A stretch of 64,000 nt of DNA, taken from the NCBI RefSeq assembly GCF_000165505.1, contig NC_014633.1:1-64000 (forward strand). The letters are read 5' to 3'. The notes beneath the pieces are model-generated. The model was not told the origin of the DNA and did no database searches. It saw only the letters and a program-made list of their open reading frames with translations. This DNA comes from Ilyobacter polytropus DSM 2926 (lineage in GTDB: Bacteria > Fusobacteriota > Fusobacteriia > Fusobacteriales > Fusobacteriaceae). Positions 16,693 to 26,231 of this stretch are shown piece by piece. Numbering within the stretch: position 1 is the first letter of the stretch; the number at the start of each line of letters is the position of its first letter. A program made the translations under genes and the position numbers.

Positions 16693-17806
16693 CTTCAACA
16701 CCTGCATACACAGCACTTATAGTTTCTGCCACTGCGACTTGTTTACCTGATGTTTCAGAATAAGCAGGCTCCCTTATAACAAGTCTTTTTAGAGCTTTTT
16801 CTCCATTAACTTCGATGCTCATTAGATCCCCAGTTAGAGAATCTGGGACCACATCTTTTCCAAGTTTAGACTTATTACTTGCTACCCAATCACTCACAAC
16901 TGTGTCTACTTCGTTCTGAATTGTTAATGTAGAGGATTCCACAGCTTCATTAATATAATAATCAAAATCTATATTATAAGAAGCTTGAGTACATTTATTT
17001 ACTTCGACTGTATCAGTAAGAGGCCTCACTGTTTTACTTGACAATCTAGAGAGCGTATCCGCTATAGCGTCATCGCTTGGTATTTCACCATCTTCTGCAA
17101 GGATCCATACACCAATAACTCCTTCGGACAATTGTTCAACATATGCATCTGTAATTGTGGGGTGTGCATTTAAAGCATGATATCTATATGCTCCGCTTGG
17201 ACCTGCTATAGAGTACCCTTCCATGGACTCATTAATGTCTTTCCTATATTCTTCTATATCTTGAACATCTGAACCACCGTCAGATTCTGTGATGTTTGTG
17301 ACTGATGTTACAAATGGAATAGAATCTATAATAGTATTTATCTGCCCAGATACATATCCGTTTCCAGAACTCCCCTCTTCGGTACATTCGGCATTTACTG
17401 TAGCTGTGGTATAATTTATTTCGAAATAGGCTGTTTCTGTTGTCTCAAAAATAGCCTGTCCTCCAGCTGTAACTCTTGACCCCATAGGGATAGGCTGCCT
17501 CTCGGATAGATTTCCTTCTCTTTTGTACTGTAGTGTCGTAGATGCTTTTGAAGCTTCCCCTCTATCTACTTCTTTATTTTCTCCGTGAAGCTCAATGGTT
17601 GTTTCATCTGCAAATCTGACAAAGTTGTTTGCTCCAGCATAATTTATTTTCTTTCCGTGGGTGTATAGTAGATAAGATAAGACTTTTATTAGGGACCTTC
17701 TCTCGTCTCCTTCTCTGAGTGTTATACCTGTCAGATTTTTAAAGGTGTTGACTCCTCTTGTTTCTATTTCTTCTCCTGTCTCATTATAATAATTAATATT
17801 ACTCAT
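16685..17806 (-). CDS. Baseplate J-like protein
   Basis: 373 aa. Baseplate_J pattern: FARFADE-like N terminus, GSSGNGYVSGQINTI, DVQDIEEYRKDINESMEGYSIAGPSGAYRYHAL, and PLTDTVEVN. Baseplate wedge component of contractile tails. Overlaps the gp25-like gene by 8 bases. Confidence 0.9.
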   Translation of the reverse strand: MSNINYYNETGEEIETRGVNTFKNLTGITLREGDERRSLIKVLSYLLYTHGKKINYAGANNFVRFADETTIELHGENKEVDRGEASKASTTLQYKREGNLSERQPIPMGSRVTAGGQAIFETTETAYFEINYTTATVNAECTEEGSSGNGYVSGQINTIIDSIPFVTSVTNITESDGGSDVQDIEEYRKDINESMEGYSIAGPSGAYRYHALNAHPTITDAYVEQLSEGVIGVWILAEDGEIPSDDAIADTLSRLSSKTVRPLTDTVEVNKCTQASYNIDFDYYINEAVESSTLTIQNEVDTVVSDWVASNKSKLGKDVVPDSLTGDLMSIEVNGEKALKRLVIREPAYSETSGKQVAVAETISAVYAGVEDE

Positions 17807-18095
17807 TAATACTTATCACCACCTTTGGAGTTATTTTTCCATCAACATCATATTCAAATTCAATATCTTCTACAGTAACAGGTTCATACTCCTCAAGCAT
17901 GGTAACAATAGCAGACGAATACTCTCCTTTAACTTGGTCAATAGGTTTGTCAACTAGATCTCTTGATACACCTAAGTACCTACCTAAGATCAATTCACCA
18001 AGAACAGTTCCCAAGAGGTTTGAACAATTCTGGATTACTCTATCAGTACCTGTAGCATTTAGATTCATTGTCATTCCGGTTGTTATTTCTGTCAT
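17799..18095 (-). CDS. GPW/gp25-family baseplate protein
   Basis: 98 aa. Family pattern ILGTVLGE-like segment, LGRYLGVSRDLVDKP, then EYEPVTVEDIEFEYD. Homologue of P2 gpW and T4 gp25, wedge component that triggers sheath contraction. Overlaps both neighbours by a few bases. Confidence 0.85.
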   Translation of the reverse strand: MTEITTGMTMNLNATGTDRVIQNCSNLLGTVLGELILGRYLGVSRDLVDKPIDQVKGEYSSAIVTMLEEYEPVTVEDIEFEYDVDGKITPKVVISINE

Positions 18096-18565
18096 ACAGC
18101 TTCACCTGTTTCATAATCAATATTTTTAACAGTATTTACTTCAGTTACATTCTTTACTGTAGAGCTTTCAATATAAGTTTCCCTGGAATACTCTAATAAA
18201 GAGACACTTACATCTATTTCCCATGGTATTCCTTGCTGATCTATTCTTTTTTCTTCTACTTTCAAACTTTCAATACAGTAACTTCCAAGGTTTCGGCTTC
18301 CAATCATAAGAACTTCATTTTCTCCAGATTCTTTTATAGTTCTTAAAATATCGAGCCTTTCCGTAGGATTTATACCTAGTTCTGCTTTAAGCTTCATTGA
18401 TAAGGATAACTTTTTTAAATCGTTTGCCATAAATTCTATTCTGGGTTTTACATTTATTAAGTTATGAGTTTGTATCCTAGCTCCTTCATCTAGTTTCAAA
18501 TTTTTGAAAGTGCTGGTTTTGTCATAAGCAGCTTCAAAAATTACATTTCCAAAACTTCCTACCAT
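18092..18565 (-). CDS. P2 gpU-like tail protein
   Basis: 157 aa. Starts MVGSFGNVIFEAA; contains LSMKLKAELGINPTERLDIL and NLGSYCIESLKVEEKRIDQ, typical of phage protein U, a tail/baseplate completion protein of P2-like phages. Confidence 0.8.
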   Translation of the reverse strand: MVGSFGNVIFEAAYDKTSTFKNLKLDEGARIQTHNLINVKPRIEFMANDLKKLSLSMKLKAELGINPTERLDILRTIKESGENEVLMIGSRNLGSYCIESLKVEEKRIDQQGIPWEIDVSVSLLEYSRETYIESSTVKNVTEVNTVKNIDYETGEAV

Positions 18566-18576
18566 AGATATCCCTC

Positions 18577-19134
18577 CTACTCATTCATTGCGGTTGTTGG
18601 GCTTGTGTTTTTATTATGAATATGTGCATTAACTGAGCCTTTGCTAGTTTCTACGTCAGGAGCAGATATGTTTTCTCCGGCCCCTATAGTCCCTCCTGTA
18701 GTTAACGCTGTGGAACATTCTACTAAGGGAGTCGTGCAAGTTATTTTTGAAGAACTTTCAAATACTATATTGTCTGATTTGAATTTAAGAGTTTTAGTTT
18801 CTCTGTTGTATTCTAAAAAATTTTCATCTTCCAAAAGGTATTTTATCCTGTTGTCAGAAGCTGGTGGAGTATCTTTTGCTTGATAATACGAACCTAAAAC
18901 TATTCCTTTATTATTTGAAAAAGGACTACAAAGACAAACTACTGCTTCGTCAATACAGGGCATATTCCAAAATTTATCTTTAGAGGTCCTTGGGGTCAAT
19001 ACAAGGTATTCTCCAGACTGTATTCCTGTATCTGGGAAAGTAACTCTTACAGTCCCAGTAGAGTAATTAACCTTACTAATTTCTCCGTACCTGACTATTT
19101 TTCTCAATATTTTTTCAAGCCATCTAAAATCCAT
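18577..19134 (-). CDS. P2 gpV-like baseplate spike
   Basis: 185 aa. N-terminal OB-fold (GEISKVNYSTGTVRVTFPD), hinge with VVCLCSPFSNNKGIVLGSYY, then a beta-rich region rich in T/S/G ending in VNAHIHNKN, the HxH iron-binding tip typical of gpV/Mu gp45 spikes. Pierces the outer membrane on contraction. ATG overlaps the stop of the gpD-like gene (TGATG). Confidence 0.88.
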   Translation of the reverse strand: MDFRWLEKILRKIVRYGEISKVNYSTGTVRVTFPDTGIQSGEYLVLTPRTSKDKFWNMPCIDEAVVCLCSPFSNNKGIVLGSYYQAKDTPPASDNRIKYLLEDENFLEYNRETKTLKFKSDNIVFESSSKITCTTPLVECSTALTTGGTIGAGENISAPDVETSKGSVNAHIHNKNTSPTTAMNE

Positions 19135-20165
19135 CAGAAATCCAACACCCTTCTTATTTTTATCTTTGTATTATATCCACTACCAGTACTGTGTACTGCT
19201 TGAGTAACCAGGTATTTGTAATCATAGATTCCAAATCCACTTGTTTTTATTACTACCCCGGCTACTATATCCACATCTCCCATAAGTGATATTTCACCTT
19301 GGACTTCAGCTTTATTTTTTTCTCTGAGTTTAGCCCAACCAACTGCTTCTAGCTGTTTTTCTTTTTCTTCTTTACTACCTGATACTGAATAAGAATCGTT
19401 AAGTTTTAAAATTCTATTTGTATTATCTTTGTATCCATCTCGAAACTCTAAAGTTCCTGAAGCTGTCAAAGTTTCTTTCAAGTCCTGGTCAAAATAATTT
19501 ATTTCAAATCCGTCCCATGTATCAAACTCTTCATCCCCAAAACTATAGGATTTTACTTCTGTCTTTTTTATAGTTTTTATTGCATCTTTGCTCTCATATT
19601 CTTCTTCATCAAAAATAACTAATTTTTTATCCAGAACTTTCAATGATTTAGCATAATCTTTTGCAAGCTGGTAAAGAAATGTAGAATCTGTTTCTTCGAT
19701 CTGTTCTACACGGTTTATATCCTCGTCCTCTTCTGATAAAAATACAAGTGTAAGTTCGTTTTCATCTGAGATCTTTTCACAAACAGCCTTTAAAGTCGTG
19801 TTTTCAATAGCTCGATTCTTTTTTACCCTGTTGAAATTGGAAGTCACATCTATGGAAAGAGCACCTATTTTCAAAGTATCTGGTGGTCCTTGAAAATTTC
19901 TTTTATCTATAGAAAACTCACCACATTTAAGTGTTGTTTCACCATCTTCTTCTATAACTTTGATGCTAGGTGTTATGCTCTCTCCTTTGAGAGGGGCCCA
20001 AGAATTTATCCATTTTTTATCTAAATCAGCTATGGTAAGGCTTATTTCGTCCGCTTTATCCAAGTTGTCTGTGTATGAAAAGCTAGTTATTCCGCTGTTT
20101 ATTTCATCAGAAATATCAGTGCCTTCAAATAGTACTTCTAATATTACCTTTCTAGTTTTTGCCAT
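19134..20165 (-). CDS. P2 gpD-like tail protein (T4 gp27 fold)
   Basis: 343 aa. Pattern FSYTDNLDKADEISLTIADLDKKW, TFLYQLAKDYAKSLKVLDKKLVIFD, and C-terminal GYNTKIKIRRVLDF is typical of late-control/tail protein D, the baseplate hub that connects tube and spike. Confidence 0.85.
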   Translation of the reverse strand: MAKTRKVILEVLFEGTDISDEINSGITSFSYTDNLDKADEISLTIADLDKKWINSWAPLKGESITPSIKVIEEDGETTLKCGEFSIDKRNFQGPPDTLKIGALSIDVTSNFNRVKKNRAIENTTLKAVCEKISDENELTLVFLSEEDEDINRVEQIEETDSTFLYQLAKDYAKSLKVLDKKLVIFDEEEYESKDAIKTIKKTEVKSYSFGDEEFDTWDGFEINYFDQDLKETLTASGTLEFRDGYKDNTNRILKLNDSYSVSGSKEEKEKQLEAVGWAKLREKNKAEVQGEISLMGDVDIVAGVVIKTSGFGIYDYKYLVTQAVHSTGSGYNTKIKIRRVLDF

Positions 20166-20169
20166 TTTT

Positions 20170-20367
20170 TTACCTCCAAGGCGGGAGAGTATCGGAGGTA
20201 CTTGTTTCTATCTCAGGAACTTCCAGTTCTATCCCAGCCTGAAAAAATACTACATCAGAATATTTTTCATTTGAATTAATTAGATCATCGTAGAAATCGT
20301 AGCTGTCGTACACTTTATTTGAAATAATATCCCAGGTATCTCCCTGGACGGTTGTGTATACATTCAT
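20170..20367 (-). CDS. P2 gpX-like tail protein, LysM-type
   Basis: 65 aa. VYTTVQGDTWDIISNKVYDSY has the LysM start, followed by a short second half ending IELEVPEI, as in tail protein X. Found between tape measure and gpD genes as in P2-like phages. Confidence 0.85.
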   Translation of the reverse strand: MNVYTTVQGDTWDIISNKVYDSYDFYDDLINSNEKYSDVVFFQAGIELEVPEIETSTSDTLPPWR

Positions 20368-22094
20368 CAGAAAGCCAACCTCCCATTGTTTTTATTCATT
20401 GCTTCCCATTCTTTTAGAAGATCCTTATTGGAATCAGATATTTGTTTGTTTATTGCGGCATGATCTGCGCCTTCTGGAATTTTGATAGTCCTTCTATCTT
20501 CTAAAACTATGCTGGTGTGCTTTGTGTTTGAAGTAGAGCTACTTTGACTATTATTTACTATGCTTTGTGCGTTTCCAATGGTTTTATCCACACCTTTTAA
20601 TTCTGAGTTTTTATATTTATCTGGATCAATACTTGCCCAATTAGATTCATCTAGCTCTGCAGTTTTGTCATCATCTTTTTTACCCTTCCAACCAGAAAAC
20701 CATTTTTTTATCTTGTCAAAATTTTTCCAAAGTAAAAATATGGCACCTGCCACTGCTGCAATGGCTGCGACAATCCAAGTTCCTGGGAAAGCTGCCACTG
20801 CTGCATTATAGGCCCACTGTGCAACAGTCAATCCTCCTTGTGCTGCAGAGGCTGTAGCGTAAGCTGCAGACATTGAATTAAACACCCCTATAAGACTTTG
20901 AATAAACATACCGGTTTTAAATACTCCGAACATAGTTATTGCAGCACCTGTTAATGAGCTAACCGCATCCCAATTTTCTGATAAAAAACCAGTTAATGCT
21001 ACTATATCTTCTGCAAAATTTGAAATTGTCGGAGCCAGGTTGGCACCAACTTCTATACTTATACCTTCTAAAGCACTTTTCATACTTCTAAGACTGCCGC
21101 CAAGGCCACTCTCATTAATTTTTGCCATTCTCTCTGCACTACCTGAATAATTGTTTAAACTGTTGTCAAGTTTGGATGTAGCCTCCTCTGTGGCTGTCAA
21201 AATTGTCAGCATCCCTGCGTAGGCCTGTTTTCCAAAAATAGTCTCAGCCTTCATCGCTTTTTGATCTCCTGTTAACCCTTTAAAAGCATTCTGAAGAAGT
21301 TTCATTTTACCCATTGTGTCTGCATTACCAAAGTCGCTTATATCAATTCCTAATTCTTTCAATTGACTGTTGTTTACTTTATTTAGAGAAGTTAATGCAC
21401 TTCTAAGAGTTGTACCGCTTTGACTTGCCTTTATACCATTATTCGCCATGATCCCTATAAGTCTAGCAGTATCTTTTACTTCTAAACCAAAGGCATTTGC
21501 AACTGGTGCAGCATACTTGAATGACTCTCCCATCATACTAACAGAAGTGTTTGCTCCTGTTGCTGTAGCAGCCAAAATATCTGCAAACTCTTCTGTCTTA
21601 TCTGCAGATAAACCGAATGCAGACATGGAATCAGACACTATATCTGCTACAATACCGAGCTCTTCACCACTTGCAGATGCAAGATTTAATGTCGGTCTCA
21701 AGGATTTATTTATCTGTTCCACACTGTAACCTGCCATTGCATAATACTCTTGGGCTTCTGCTACTTGTGTAGCTGAAAAGGCTGTTGTCCTACCTAACTC
21801 TTTAGATGATTCAGTCAGAGCCTTATACTGGGCTTCTGTAGCCCCACTAATGGATTTTACCCTTAACATTTGATCTTCAAAATCCATAAAAGTATTTATA
21901 GAGGCTGTCAGACCAGCGATAATACCACCGCCTACAGCCATTCCAGCAAAATTTTTAAGGTTCATAATTCCAGTGCTAGTCTGCTTGTTTAAATTTTCCA
22001 TTTGTCCAACTAGTTTTTTATTTTCTTTGACAAAATTCTTATAACTGGAGTCAACTTGACCACTCAGCTTGAAAATCAAATCATGAACTTTCAT
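20367..22094 (-). CDS. Tail tape measure protein
   Basis: 575 aa. N-terminal coiled coil, TP901-type segment (FMDFEDQMLRVKSISGATE, ELGRTTAFSATQVAEAQEYYAMAG), long helical body, and hydrophobic stretches near 430-460 (AFPGTWIVAAIAAVAGAIFLLW). Length sets tail length; this is short compared with P2 gpT (~815 aa). ATG overlaps the stop of the frameshifted chaperone product. Confidence 0.92.
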   Translation of the reverse strand: MKVHDLIFKLSGQVDSSYKNFVKENKKLVGQMENLNKQTSTGIMNLKNFAGMAVGGGIIAGLTASINTFMDFEDQMLRVKSISGATEAQYKALTESSKELGRTTAFSATQVAEAQEYYAMAGYSVEQINKSLRPTLNLASASGEELGIVADIVSDSMSAFGLSADKTEEFADILAATATGANTSVSMMGESFKYAAPVANAFGLEVKDTARLIGIMANNGIKASQSGTTLRSALTSLNKVNNSQLKELGIDISDFGNADTMGKMKLLQNAFKGLTGDQKAMKAETIFGKQAYAGMLTILTATEEATSKLDNSLNNYSGSAERMAKINESGLGGSLRSMKSALEGISIEVGANLAPTISNFAEDIVALTGFLSENWDAVSSLTGAAITMFGVFKTGMFIQSLIGVFNSMSAAYATASAAQGGLTVAQWAYNAAVAAFPGTWIVAAIAAVAGAIFLLWKNFDKIKKWFSGWKGKKDDDKTAELDESNWASIDPDKYKNSELKGVDKTIGNAQSIVNNSQSSSTSNTKHTSIVLEDRRTIKIPEGADHAAINKQISDSNKDLLKEWEAMNKNNGRLAF

Positions 22095-22877
22095 TTTTAC
22101 TCCTTTCGTGGATCTCAGTTAACTCTTCTACAATCTTTGGAACTTCATCCAAATACCTGTCTTCAAAATAATCTATAGAGGTATTTGTAGCCCTGTTTAA
22201 CATCAGGCTTATTTTCCTGATATCTTCATATTCTGTGGGGATACCTAAGCTCCAACTTCGTGCAAAAAAGTTTGTACAAGGGTCACCACCATTTTGTGGT
22301 CTTTCCAGGATAATTTATCAAAACTTGAAAGATTCAAGCCGGTTGCTTTGGCCGCACAGGTAAGACAATATAATTCTGAAAACTGCTTTTTTATGGCTGG
22401 AACCACTCCTCTTTTTTGATATGTTCTTTCTATGTCTCTAAGATCTGAACCTTTTATTGAATCAAAATCAAGAAAGATCTCCTCTATTGTTGTATCTTTT
22501 AAGACAATTGGATTTTCTAATATGACCATTTTTAAGTCTTCTTTAGCTCCATTGTGGGAAAAGTGCATTAACTCTTTTGAAATTGCATTGGTTATTGCAG
22601 AAATGTCTTGAACATTCATGATATCCAAAACCTCAGTTGGGACGTTAGAAGCTTTAGCAGCGACCAATACAAAGTAAAAATCTATAAATTCTATTTTAGA
22701 AGTTAATACAAATTCGTTTTGATATGTTAGTTCTTTTTCTATCTCTAAAAAATCTTTTGCCTTTAGATTATTTAAGTCATAATTTAATTCTGTTATATCT
22801 CTATCTTCTGAAACTGCATATTTACCAGTTAGTTTAACGATTCCTCTACCTGATACGCCTGTGTTTTTCTCGTTCAT
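22081..22877 (-). CDS. gpE+E'-type tail chaperone, -1 frameshift product
   Basis: The slippery heptamer TTTTTTG (plus-strand 22263-22269) near the end of the gpE-like ORF would move ribosomes to the -1 frame, reading through ARSWSLGIPTEYEDIRKI and on to a TGA at 22081-22083, inside the start of the tape measure gene. The extension is about 60 residues (ends EIHERSKNESS). P2 makes gpE+E' the same way with the same heptamer. The extended form should scaffold the tape measure. Confidence 0.8.
22245..22877 (-). CDS. gpE-like tail assembly chaperone
   Basis: 210 aa, in-frame product. It consists of two copies of a ~80-residue chaperone domain: FLEIEKELTYQNEF ... FYFVLVAAKASNVP and LRDIERTYQKRGVV ... 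LYCLTCAAKATGLN. P2 gpE is only ~90 aa, so this looks like a tandem duplication. Located between tube and tape measure as expected. Confidence 0.75.
   Translation of the reverse strand: MNEKNTGVSGRGIVKLTGKYAVSEDRDITELNYDLNNLKAKDFLEIEKELTYQNEFVLTSKIEFIDFYFVLVAAKASNVPTEVLDIMNVQDISAITNAISKELMHFSHNGAKEDLKMVILENPIVLKDTTIEEIFLDFDSIKGSDLRDIERTYQKRGVVPAIKKQFSELYCLTCAAKATGLNLSSFDKLSWKDHKMVVTLVQTFLHEVGA
22263..22269 (-). promoter_or_regulatory. Programmed -1 frameshift site
   Basis: T TTT TTG in the zero frame; both tRNAs can re-pair as TTT TTT after slipping. Eight sense codons later the zero frame stops (TAG, 22247-22245). Confidence 0.8.
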
Positions 22878-22938
22878 TTTAATTTATCATCTCCTTAATA
22901 GAATTCAAGCACTTCCAATTAAAGAAGTGCTTGAAATA

Positions 22939-23463
22939 TTAACTCAATCCAAGAGCATTTCGGACTTCTGCTAGAACATCTGTTCCATCTATAATGCACA
23001 CTTGGTTAAATTTGTCATACTCTATAGCCACTTCACCATCAATAGTTTCCTTATATGAAAGTAAGTTAAACGTTTGCTCTGCATCCTGTTTGGTATTTGG
23101 CCCTGTAGTGCCGCTGTTTAGTGATTTGTGTGTCGCTTTTGCTTGAATTTCTATTTTTTGAATCTCGGTTTCTCCAGATTCACTGTTATATATTTGTTTT
23201 GCCATATAAATTGTTAAATCTTTTGCTCCAGGTTTCATAAGTCTTCTAGAAGCTATTGAAGGAACAACTCTATGCTTCAATACCAAAGGAAGATTGCTAT
23301 AACCTCCAACAGAACTTGATTCATAGGACCCATCTATCCCGGCACCTGTTATTTCTTCTGATTGATTTTCAAAGTTAGGAGGAGTAATATCCACGATTCC
23401 TCCTAACTCGCTGCTTCCTTCTAAGACTCTTATTTGAAGGATTTTTTCAGGTATGTTCTTCAT
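22939..23463 (-). CDS. Major tail tube protein (P2 gpFII-like)
   Basis: 174 aa. Pattern MKNIPEKILQIRVLEGSSELGGIVDITPPNFEN, DLTIYMAKQIYN and a C terminus ending DVLAEVRNALGLS match the P2 tube family. Forms the inner tube inside the contractile sheath; gene follows the sheath gene as in P2. Confidence 0.92.
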   Translation of the reverse strand: MKNIPEKILQIRVLEGSSELGGIVDITPPNFENQSEEITGAGIDGSYESSSVGGYSNLPLVLKHRVVPSIASRRLMKPGAKDLTIYMAKQIYNSESGETEIQKIEIQAKATHKSLNSGTTGPNTKQDAEQTFNLLSYKETIDGEVAIEYDKFNQVCIIDGTDVLAEVRNALGLS

Positions 23464-23474
23464 TTATTCCCTCC

Positions 23475-24923
23475 CTATTGAAATAAAGTTTCTAAATAGC
23501 TGACATCATACTCAACTATATTGTGAATATTTTTAGCAGGAATAGAAACACCTAGATAATGATGGAAAACATATTTTCCTGCCAGTAAATTTATAGTACT
23601 ATTTTCAGTTTCTAAAAATTCAATTCTTCCTCCGAGAAGTTTTCCCTGACTGGTTAGGGAGTTATATCTCAAGTTATAACTATTTACTATATTTTTAATT
23701 AGTGTAAGGTTTCCAGGATCATCAACATTGTCCCTTAGATTTAACACAAGTGAATTTTCTTCATTTATAAAAACCGATTTTACATTTATAAAATAATCTT
23801 TTACATCTGTACTATCGGGTTTGCAGGCTGTGTAGTTTCCGAAGCTTTTTAACCCTCCACCGAAACTTAATCCTGTTGTAACTCCATTGTCTTCGAGATA
23901 CTTGCACTTGGTCTCATTCAACGTAACCTCTGTTCCGTCTTTCAAACATAACTTATCTAATTTTAAAGACTTATTGGATGGGGACTCGTAAGCAAAGTTA
24001 TCATTGTCCCTGTTTACAGTCATCGAAAGACAAGCTTGGTGTAATGCCAAGTGCATTATTTTGTCTCCTAGTCCTCCCATAGGCCATGCAAGAATTTGTT
24101 TGTCAGATGTTAAGTTTTTAGAAGTTCTTTCTGCAGGAACGTCTGAGTATTTTTTTATTGAGTCTGTATCAATATCCACCATTGAAATCCCCTGGAAATT
24201 TCCATTGTAAAGTTGCATCTTGGTGTCTGATATCGCTGCGACTTCACTATCAGAGCTGAATTCTGTCCAGAGTTTATTTACAACGAGATTATATTTAGAA
24301 TAGACATCTTCTAGACACTCAAGCCCGCTGTTGTCTCCATCTGTATCAGTACCGCCTATGATATCATCCTGGGTAATTGCAGATGGGTCCAGTTTATCGT
24401 ATTCTATGTGCGGAGTTCCATCTATTGCCCCCCCATCAACTGCAACGACTTGAAGATATCCGTCTGAGTCGTAAGCCAAGGTATAGTCTGTATCCAATTC
24501 ATAAGTTGTGTCACCTGCTGAGTTTTTTACTACTACACTCGATTTTATTATTCCATATACCTCTTCTGCCCAAAGATCTGTGTCTAAGGTTTTCAGTTCT
24601 TTCAAAGCTACGCTTTTTTTATGTGTTGATTCTTCCAGTACATTTACAAAAATTACAGGAGAAACTCCGTACAAATCAAAAGCTGTATATGCTGCTTCAC
24701 ATAAACTATAACTGAACAGCCCGTTATTGTCGTCTGTGTCATCCACATAACCAAAAGCTTCTGTAAATTCAGATTTTGAATAACATAAAATAGGTTTATT
24801 AACATTTTTTTCAGTCGCATAAACAGTCGGAGCACTTCCTATTACCAGTAAGACATCCGAGCCACTCGTTACGGTCTGGACGGTCGTTGCCGCTTCTTCG
24901 CTAGAAATTCCTCTATCTAACAC
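23475..24923 (-). CDS. Contractile tail sheath protein (gpFI-like)
   Basis: 482 aa. GTG start at 24923 overlaps the previous stop (TAGTG), with GGAGAG upstream. Sheath signatures: APTVYATEKNVNKPILCYSKSEF, LAWPMGGLGDKIMHLALHQA, GNYTACKPDSTDVKDYF, and the C-terminal VEYDVSYLETLFQ handshake region. Confidence 0.92.
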   Translation of the reverse strand: MLDRGISSEEAATTVQTVTSGSDVLLVIGSAPTVYATEKNVNKPILCYSKSEFTEAFGYVDDTDDNNGLFSYSLCEAAYTAFDLYGVSPVIFVNVLEESTHKKSVALKELKTLDTDLWAEEVYGIIKSSVVVKNSAGDTTYELDTDYTLAYDSDGYLQVVAVDGGAIDGTPHIEYDKLDPSAITQDDIIGGTDTDGDNSGLECLEDVYSKYNLVVNKLWTEFSSDSEVAAISDTKMQLYNGNFQGISMVDIDTDSIKKYSDVPAERTSKNLTSDKQILAWPMGGLGDKIMHLALHQACLSMTVNRDNDNFAYESPSNKSLKLDKLCLKDGTEVTLNETKCKYLEDNGVTTGLSFGGGLKSFGNYTACKPDSTDVKDYFINVKSVFINEENSLVLNLRDNVDDPGNLTLIKNIVNSYNLRYNSLTSQGKLLGGRIEFLETENSTINLLAGKYVFHHYLGVSIPAKNIHNIVEYDVSYLETLFQ

Positions 24924-25183
24924 TATTTTTCACTCTCCTTTTTGTACTCTTCAAGAGCTTTATTTATTTTGTGATTATAGATGCTCTTTCCGTCAGCTAT
25001 TTTACTTCTAGATTTTGCAAACTCTGCTGTACTTATAAAAAGTGATAAAAAACTAGGGTTTTTATCTAAAAAAGTTTCAATAACAGATAAAAATTTACCA
25101 TCTTTTTTGATATATGTTTTATTTTTAGTCAAAACAGTCCCTTTTATATTTGGGCCGATATATACTAACCTTTCTTTAGCCAT
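24923..25183 (-). CDS. Small phage tail-module protein
   Basis: 86 aa, basic; starts MAKERLVYIGPNIKG with a short beta-rich N-terminal domain. Similar small genes occur just before the sheath gene in Mu/P2-like tails (DUF2635-like), but I cannot assign it firmly. Overlaps neighbours by one base on each side. Confidence 0.6.
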   Translation of the reverse strand: MAKERLVYIGPNIKGTVLTKNKTYIKKDGKFLSVIETFLDKNPSFLSLFISTAEFAKSRSKIADGKSIYNHKINKALEEYKKESEK

Positions 25184-25671
25184 TATTTAACAACCTCCCA
25201 CGGGTTTACGCTATAGCTTGGAACTTCAAGCTTTACAATTGTTCTTGATAAAAATATTGGGAACAGATGCTGTTCATCAGGTGTCTCAATGGAAATATCT
25301 TTCCATTGAATCCTTAAATCTTCCTGTACAGTTTTTTTTATGATTTCATTGATGTTTATGAGTTCGGCCATTCCCTCTTCAACTTCATCTGATGAAATAA
25401 AAACTCTTAATGATATTTCTAATTCTCTATAAGTATCCTTATCATTAGTTTCATGATCAAAAGGAGCAGAAATGCATATATAAGGAGGTTTGAATTTTTC
25501 TTCATTATCAAGAGGAGGTACAAACCTATGAAAGTTCATTTTTGACCTTTCTTCTCCGTCTTCTGACTCTCCGTCATTGAAATAATTATTTTCTAATTTT
25601 TCTCCCAATAATTTTTCAAAATATATGATGTGATCCAGTGGTGTTCTCAGACTTAATTTATCAGATGTCAT
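25183..25671 (-). CDS. Tail completion/terminator-like protein
   Basis: 162 aa. Contains PPYICISAPFDHETNDKDTYRELEISLRVFIS and a C-terminal beta pair; position between neck protein Z and the sheath suggests a tail terminator or completion protein (P2 gpR or Mu gp37 role). Function by synteny. Confidence 0.6.
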   Translation of the reverse strand: MTSDKLSLRTPLDHIIYFEKLLGEKLENNYFNDGESEDGEERSKMNFHRFVPPLDNEEKFKPPYICISAPFDHETNDKDTYRELEISLRVFISSDEVEEGMAELININEIIKKTVQEDLRIQWKDISIETPDEQHLFPIFLSRTIVKLEVPSYSVNPWEVVK

Positions 25672-26231
25672 TTATCCAGTAACCTCCTTACCTCATGATC
25701 AAACCTTTTATCAAACATTGTCTGAGCCGATTTGTTTGCTGCTTCTTTCACTTCAGAGTTATTTGCCATTTCTGGTACAGATGGTCCATATAGCTGTCGT
25801 ATAGGAAGTCTTGAGCTATTGACCCTTTCAAATACGCCAAAATGTGTTGATACTTCTCCTCCTTTGGATCTAGCTGCAACATTGCTGGTAAAGGCTCTTT
25901 TGAAAGTTTTTACTCTGCCCCCTTTTTTTACAGATATTTTCACCTTTTTCCCTTTTCTTGACAGAACCTTATAAGAACTTAAGGGAAGTAAATAGCCTTT
26001 TACTCTTATACCTGAATTCATGCTTGAAGAATTAGCTTTTATTACACTGACATCTTTTTTTACAGTTTTAGCTTTCACATAATATCTTTTCCTTATTTCT
26101 TTACTAAGAGTTGTTTTAGCAGTAGAATTTGCTCTATTTAATGACCTGTAAAGAGATTTTACAACTCCTTTACTGACACCTTTCAACATATAATCTGCTA
26201 CTCTTATACTCATGGGGTCTATTGTAATCAT
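25668..26231 (-). CDS. Minor tail protein Z-like
   Basis: 187 aa, very basic. KTTLSKEIRKRYYVKAKTVKKDVSV and THFGVFERVNSSRLPIRQLYGPSVPEM match lambda gpZ-type minor tail proteins that act in head-tail joining. Overlaps the next gene by four bases. Confidence 0.8.
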   Translation of the reverse strand: MITIDPMSIRVADYMLKGVSKGVVKSLYRSLNRANSTAKTTLSKEIRKRYYVKAKTVKKDVSVIKANSSSMNSGIRVKGYLLPLSSYKVLSRKGKKVKISVKKGGRVKTFKRAFTSNVAARSKGGEVSTHFGVFERVNSSRLPIRQLYGPSVPEMANNSEVKEAANKSAQTMFDKRFDHEVRRLLDK

